A stretch of 64,000 nt of DNA. Source: Blastobasis lacticolella. Lineage: Eukaryota; Arthropoda; Insecta; Lepidoptera; Blastobasidae. The position numbers and the translations under genes are program-made. Of the stretch, positions 59,640-64,000 are shown in pieces. The notes beneath the pieces were generated by a model. The model did no database searches. It worked only from the letters and a program-made list of their open reading frames with translations, and was not told the origin of the DNA. Position 1 is the first letter of the stretch. Each line of letters begins with the position of its first letter. The DNA is taken from the NCBI GenBank assembly GCA_905147135.1, contig LR990048.1, positions 19,018,563-19,082,562 on the forward strand, read 5' to 3'.

Positions 59640-59965
59640 GTTCGCATCATCATTTCTTCGTCTCGGGGAGACCGCGTTTGGGACGAGCCCACGGGCGGTG
59701 ATGTGGGTGCGCGGCCCGTAGAAACGGGTCGGTCGTTGGGGTTGACGCCGTCGTCACCTCCCCCGCGGTCGGGCGCACTGTGTGGTCGCCTGTTCGGCGT
59801 GCCCGGCGCGGGACCGGCGTAGGGTGGCTTCCGGGCGCGAACCATCAGGGTTGGGACTGGTGTGGCAGGGGCGTCGCCGGAGCCTAGCAGGTGTCGACCT
59901 CGTAGAGGGACGTCCTGCGGCTGCCGGGGGTCTCGTCCGGAGGTGGGGGCCGCGGGACATTTAGT
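59640..59965. other. GC-rich patch, unrecognised
   Basis: Clearly GC-richer than everything around it. Open on the minus strand (part of a long frame 60160-59456) as a Pro/Arg/Gly-rich string; similar strings are open in other frames, so composition alone may explain it. It could be the 5' region of an R1/Jockey-type element or a fragment of a GC-rich gene; not identified. Confidence 0.35.
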
Positions 59966-61800
59966 TAAAGTGAAATCCAAAGTTTTAGCTAATCTTAACT
60001 TTGTGTCAGAAAATTTGTTGTAGTAGTACCTAGAGTTAGAAGTAATAGTGATAATGAGTGAATCGGATTCCAATGGACACGAGCAATCGAACAATCGCGC
60101 ATCTACCGTGCAATATCTGGTTCCGTCTCGTGAACATGAACAGACTTGACCTGAAATCAACGGAGATTCCCAGTGGTCCCAGTGTAGAGCTCCGTGGTGG
60201 AACTATCTACTTACACTATCCATCACGTAATCTGGTGAGAGCGTTCCTATTATTTTTCTTGGCCCCAACCTATTGATATCGGTGTCTAAGGTACACATAG
60301 CAACAATTTGATATTACTATATTATCTTGGGACTCTATTCATAGAATTAAGCACTTGTTATAAGTTGGTGTACAGAAGACAGCACCTCAACTTACCCTGT
60401 TTAGAGTTTGAACCGTCTCCGGTCTGCACACGCCTCCTTAGCGATGCTATCTGATTTTATACTAGGCGGGTAAGCTGATGTGCTGGTAGTTGTACCTAAT
60501 TAAACATAGTTTTCCAGCCAGCTTTTAGCAGCAGCGTGACATCTGCTCTGGCTGCACGTTACCTTGTGCAAATTTAATTTATTTTCAGTTAACTATAGCT
60601 TTTTGTCACAAAGAAAGATTTTATAAAACAAATATAATTGGCGTTTAGAGGGATGCATATATCCCAAACTAAAAGTAACACGAATTAATCTGACTATGCA
60701 AATATCTATCCTTTTTAATTATGTCCTGAGCCGTCCAATACCGCTATAGGTTACTCATATTTTAACTAATTGCCTATCAAGCTTTCTCCACAACTGTACC
60801 AATCCACAATATTACGTACAGAAACATGCGCTAAACAATACAGCAAAACTACTACTTACTTACTACTTTGCAAAGCATTGTATAACTTTAAAAAACCGTA
60901 CACACTAACCATAACTATAGTATCGGGTCTTCCACGAAACGCTATAGACACAGGACAGAAATCGACAAAAAATTGTTAAAGAGTTCTGACCGGGCAATGA
61001 AAACAATAAGCGCACATTTCCCTGGACTGGTTCCCAACGGAATGGAGATAAAAACGATTGCCTGACCATTTCCATAAACAAAGCCACTGCAACATCTGGC
61101 GCACCGAATATGGCAAACGAAAAACAGACGTCAATAAGACATCAAAGAAATGAGGACCTTCACCTAATATTTTACCACTAGGCAGAGCGTCCAGACTTAG
61201 CGACATACGCAGCGAATAACAGGAAAAGACAGACTCTGCTCAGCTTTTCTATTAATATTAAAACAAAATGCGGACATAGAAAACCAATAGTTAATCCTTC
61301 GACGATGATAGATTTCTTCGTACAGAAAACGAATAAGCTGAACTGCATTCACAACCACTACAATAAGTACCATAATGCTAACCTCACAAGGGTCTCAACA
61401 TAGTATAAACTAAAAAGCAAACTTTATATTGAAGAAACTAGACGTAATACTCCAGTTAGGAAGTTATTTGACGACTTTCTTTTAAGACCGATCTATAGAC
61501 AACCACATGTTCACTCTCGAGCGGGTACTGCATTCGAATTGGAGAGCGGGCACCAAAACATAGTTTACAGTCCTCGATAACTATGACTTCATTAAAGACC
61601 CAATAAGTGTAAAGCACGAACGTGCGGAAGGTACGTATTTACCACTCGCAATACTGACCAACACGGGAACATTAACTAAATGTTTCGGATAAGCTATCTG
61701 GGACCGGATATCGAGAGACAACATAAACTCTCGGCTATGGGACATCGACAAATAACACTAGAAAAATAGCTGACAGCTGTTGAGTGGCCGATTTCGACAT
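59966..61800. other. Intergenic, no gene seen
   Basis: A short open frame from an ATG at 60054 (MSESDSNGHEQSNNRASTVQ, 32 codons to the stop at 60152) has a plausible start context but no homologue that I recognise and nothing supporting it. The rest is unrecognised. Confidence 0.4.
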
Positions 61801-61806
61801 TACACC

Positions 61807-62020
61807 TGGGGGTCTAAAAAGGCCACATTAGCGTTTCATAATACGATTCATATTAATTTGACACAAACTTATCTGCAGCGTCGCTGTTGTCGACATTGAC
61901 ATGACAATTCAAAATGGCGTCACTTAGTCACTCCAGTACTGGCCACCGCATCAGATAAGTTTGTGGCAGTCTAATATGAATCATAATATGAAACGCTAAT
62001 GTGGCCTTTTTAGACCCCCA
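61807..62020. mobile_element. 214-bp MITE with ~70-bp inverted ends
   Basis: Left tgggggtctaaaaaggccac, right (inverted) identical for the first ~32 bases, then pairing with scattered mismatches through acaaacttatctg. It is nearly all arm, with a ~75-bp centre. No coding capacity; target duplication not obvious. Confidence 0.85.
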
Positions 62021-62099
62021 GAACAAAGGAATAGCTCTAAGTTTATGGTCCTTGCTGTGAGCAGGACACCCACAGACACAACATTAAAAGAATAGCTGA

Positions 62100-63178
62100 A
62101 TGTTACAAGTATGCTACGGGCGACATGTTGGGACAACATTAAGAAAAACAGCTAAAAGGTACGGGCACACTACGTTACTTGGAAAGTAACGGGTATTCTG
62201 CTGCGATAAGACAAGAATTCGAGAGACGACATAATAAGGACGGTTGAAGGTCACGAGTTCGCTGTTTATGACAGGGTATCGAAGGAACATTAACAAGAAT
62301 AGCAGAAAGACAAGAGTCGAAGAATAGCTAATAATGTAGGCCGGTTGCGTCAGGACTTTGATGGATAACATAAGAAGAATAGCCAAAAATTACGGGAACG
62401 CTGCTTGCGACAGGACATCAGTAGAACATAAAAGAAGAATAGCCGAAGGTTACGAAGCCGAAGGAAAATTAAGAAGAATAGCAGAAAGACAAGAATTGAA
62501 GAACAGCTGATATTGTAGGCAGGTTGCGACAGGACTTCAATGGACATCACAAGAAGGATAGCCAAAAATTACGGGTACGCCGCTTGCGACAGTACTTCAC
62601 TAGAACATAAAAGAACAATAGCTGAAGGTTACGAGTACGCAGATTATGACAGGACATTGAAGGAAAATTAAGAAGAATAGCAGAAAGATAAGAGTTGAAG
62701 AATAGCTAATAGTGTAGGCAGGTTGCGACAGGACTTCAATGGTCAACATAAAAAGAATAGCCAAAAATCACGGGTACGCTGCTTGCGAGAGTACATCGAA
62801 AGAAAATTAAGAAGAATAGCAGAAAGACAAGAGTTGAAAAATAGCTTATAGTATCAACGGGTTGCGACAGGACTTTCGTGGACATAATAAAAAGAATAGC
62901 CAAAAATTACGGGTACGCTGCCTGCGACGGGACATCGAAGGAAAATTAAGAAGAATAGCAGAAAGACAAGAGTTGAAGATTAGCTGATAGTGTAGCCGGG
63001 TTGCAACAGGACTTCGATGGACAACATGAGAAGAATAGCCGAAAATTACGGATACGCTGCTTGCGACGGGACATCGAAAGAAAATTAAGAAGAATAGCAG
63101 AAAGACAAGAGTTAAAGAATAGCTGATAGTGTAGGCGGGTTACGACAGGACTTCGATGGACAACATGAAACAATATTT
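62100..63178. repeat. ~140-bp minisatellite, about 6-7 units
   Basis: The block ggttgcgacaggacttc recurs at about 62342, 62520, 62711, 62859, 62998 and 63138 (spacings about 140-190), each followed by aagaatagccaaaaattacg and gaaaattaagaagaatagca. The array runs right up to the splice acceptor of the orphan EcKL exon. Confidence 0.85.
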
Positions 63179-63186
63179 AATTTTAG

Positions 63187-63584
63187 GATGGAGTGGTAAC
63201 TGAGGTAATACCAGTGGACTACCAAACAGCTTTCTACGGTTGCCCAATCGACGATATCCTATTCTTCATCTACACCGGCAGTGACAAGAAAGTGAGAGAA
63301 AATCATTAACAGATTTCAAAGACATATACTACAAAACTATGGAAACATTCTTACAATATTTCAACATAGATTTTAATAAAATATTCCCCAAAAAAGTATT
63401 CGAGCAAACCTTCAAAGAAAGGCGAGAGTTTGGATTGTATGTCGCAATGATGGGCATGGGTATTCTGTTATTTGAGGATACAGAAATGCTGGATTTGAGT
63501 AAAGATAAAATGGGTGAATGGCAACCCAAAGTACATGAAAGCTTCCAAGAGAGATTTGGAAATATTATAAATGAATTTCTGTAA
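63187..63584 (+). pseudogene. Orphan EcKL exon 2, frameshifted
   Basis: Follows a TTTTAG acceptor and reads DGVVTEVIPVDYQTAFYGCP as in the intact genes. A 1-bp deletion in the run after GAAAATCATT (about 63308) puts a stop (TAA, 63308-63310) in frame; the rest (from METFLQYFN, 63339) is open in the shifted frame to the stop at 63584. No exon 1 lies upstream: the preceding kilobase is a minisatellite. The first ~140 bp are almost identical to gene 5 exon 2, the remainder closer to gene 1 (FEQTFKERRE; LDLSKDKMGEWQPKVHE). A mosaic, dead copy. Confidence 0.85.
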
Positions 63585-63759
63585 ATTAAAATTTCAAAGC
63601 ATACTTAGGATACATTCCTGATTTAATTTTCGCCATCAATCATAGTACACCTAATTTAATATTTTAATCAATAACTAGGTAACTAATTGCTCATTACATT
63701 TACATGGCTTAATCGAAAGCTAGATGAAGATCGCAGTGTTAAAAATTATCATAATCTAA

Positions 63760-63950
63760 GGCCGTCTACTGCAGGCCACAGGCCTACCCCCGCTCACGCC
63801 TATACGTGTGCCTCTTGCATCCATCAGGTCCCTACGACCTTCAGGATGTCCTTTTACGACCGTCAACCCACACCGCATATTCTGTACACAGGTTACAAGA
63901 TGGCAGTTACATCTGCGCCCTACCTACCCGCTGGGTTTTTATGAAAGTCA
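63760..63950. repeat. Moth dispersed repeat
   Basis: ccgtctactgcaggccacag, cacgcctatacgtgtgcc and ggtccctacgaccttcagg, followed by ctacctacccgctgggtttt, a recurrent non-coding moth repeat type. Downstream, 63960-64000 returns to sequence like 3110-3135 behind EcKL gene 1. Confidence 0.5.
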
Positions 63951-64000
63951 TTGTCACTTGACATATTTTGTTTCATATCTTATAGTATAGGTACTTATGT

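Noticed and set aside
59456..60160. 234-codon minus-strand protein
   Set aside because: Most of it is GC-rich low-complexity sequence that is open in several frames, and its end runs antisense through a non-coding direct repeat; no domain recognised.
62100..63178. CRISPR array or a gene family of short minus-strand ORFs
   Set aside because: Units are degenerate tandem repeats with no constant short repeat and variable spacer pattern; the ORFs are repeats of the same satellite.

Overview
The window looks like a gene-poor, transposon-rich stretch of a moth or butterfly (Lepidoptera) genome. The evidence is the intron-containing ecdysteroid-kinase-like genes, the many dispersed repeats of types common in lepidopteran genomes (tRNA-derived SINEs, 'taccactaaggtggcaaac'-type and 'ccataatctccacacttggc'-type repeats), BEL/Pao, Penelope-like and Ty1/copia pieces, several non-LTR retrotransposon families, and the absence of prokaryotic organisation. 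No host gene family other than the kinases is recognisable.

The real genes form a cluster of EcKL/CHK-type kinases (ecdysteroid 22-kinase-like family). There are five gene copies: one cut by the left edge (1-2826, +), and complete two-exon copies at 3790-5423 (+), 24914-26512 (-), 33699-35149 (-) and 46755-48208 (+). Two wrecks accompany them: a 5' stub at about 23.56-23.66 kb (-) and an orphan, frameshifted exon 2 at 63187-63584 (+). All share one phase-0 intron placed a few residues after the HGDxxxNN catalytic loop. Intact products are 390-394 aa.

Layout. 0-5.4 kb: genes 1 and 2; LINE debris sits in the intron of gene 1. 5.5-9 kb: SINEs, moth repeats and a Penelope-like tail. 9.06-16.43 kb: a minus-strand BEL/Pao LTR element with an F-type envelope gene. 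Its LTRs are about 98.5% identical, but it has lost RT, RNase H and integrase and is split by two TIR elements. 17-23.5 kb: LINE remnants, an inverted MITE pair, a strong hairpin and a Gly-Pro-coding minisatellite. 23.6-26.5 kb: EcKL stub and gene 3. 27-31 kb: LINE fragments, a minisatellite and a SINE. 31.6-40.1 kb and 43.4-56.9 kb: the two arms of a large imperfect inverted duplication, each carrying one kinase gene (4 and 5), around a 3.3-kb spacer of LINE debris. The right arm is longer because it holds a foldback element and an RNase-H-encoding LINE that was later partly duplicated in tandem. 56.9-64 kb: a copia gag fragment, a GC-rich patch, a 214-bp MITE, a ~140-bp minisatellite and the orphan kinase exon.

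The region reads as a kinase cluster growing and decaying by duplication, inversion and gene conversion among transposons. I found no clear sign of a wholly new biological system. The best leads are the inverted duplication with its paralogous empty insertion site, the env-bearing but polymerase-less BEL element, and the mosaic kinase copies.
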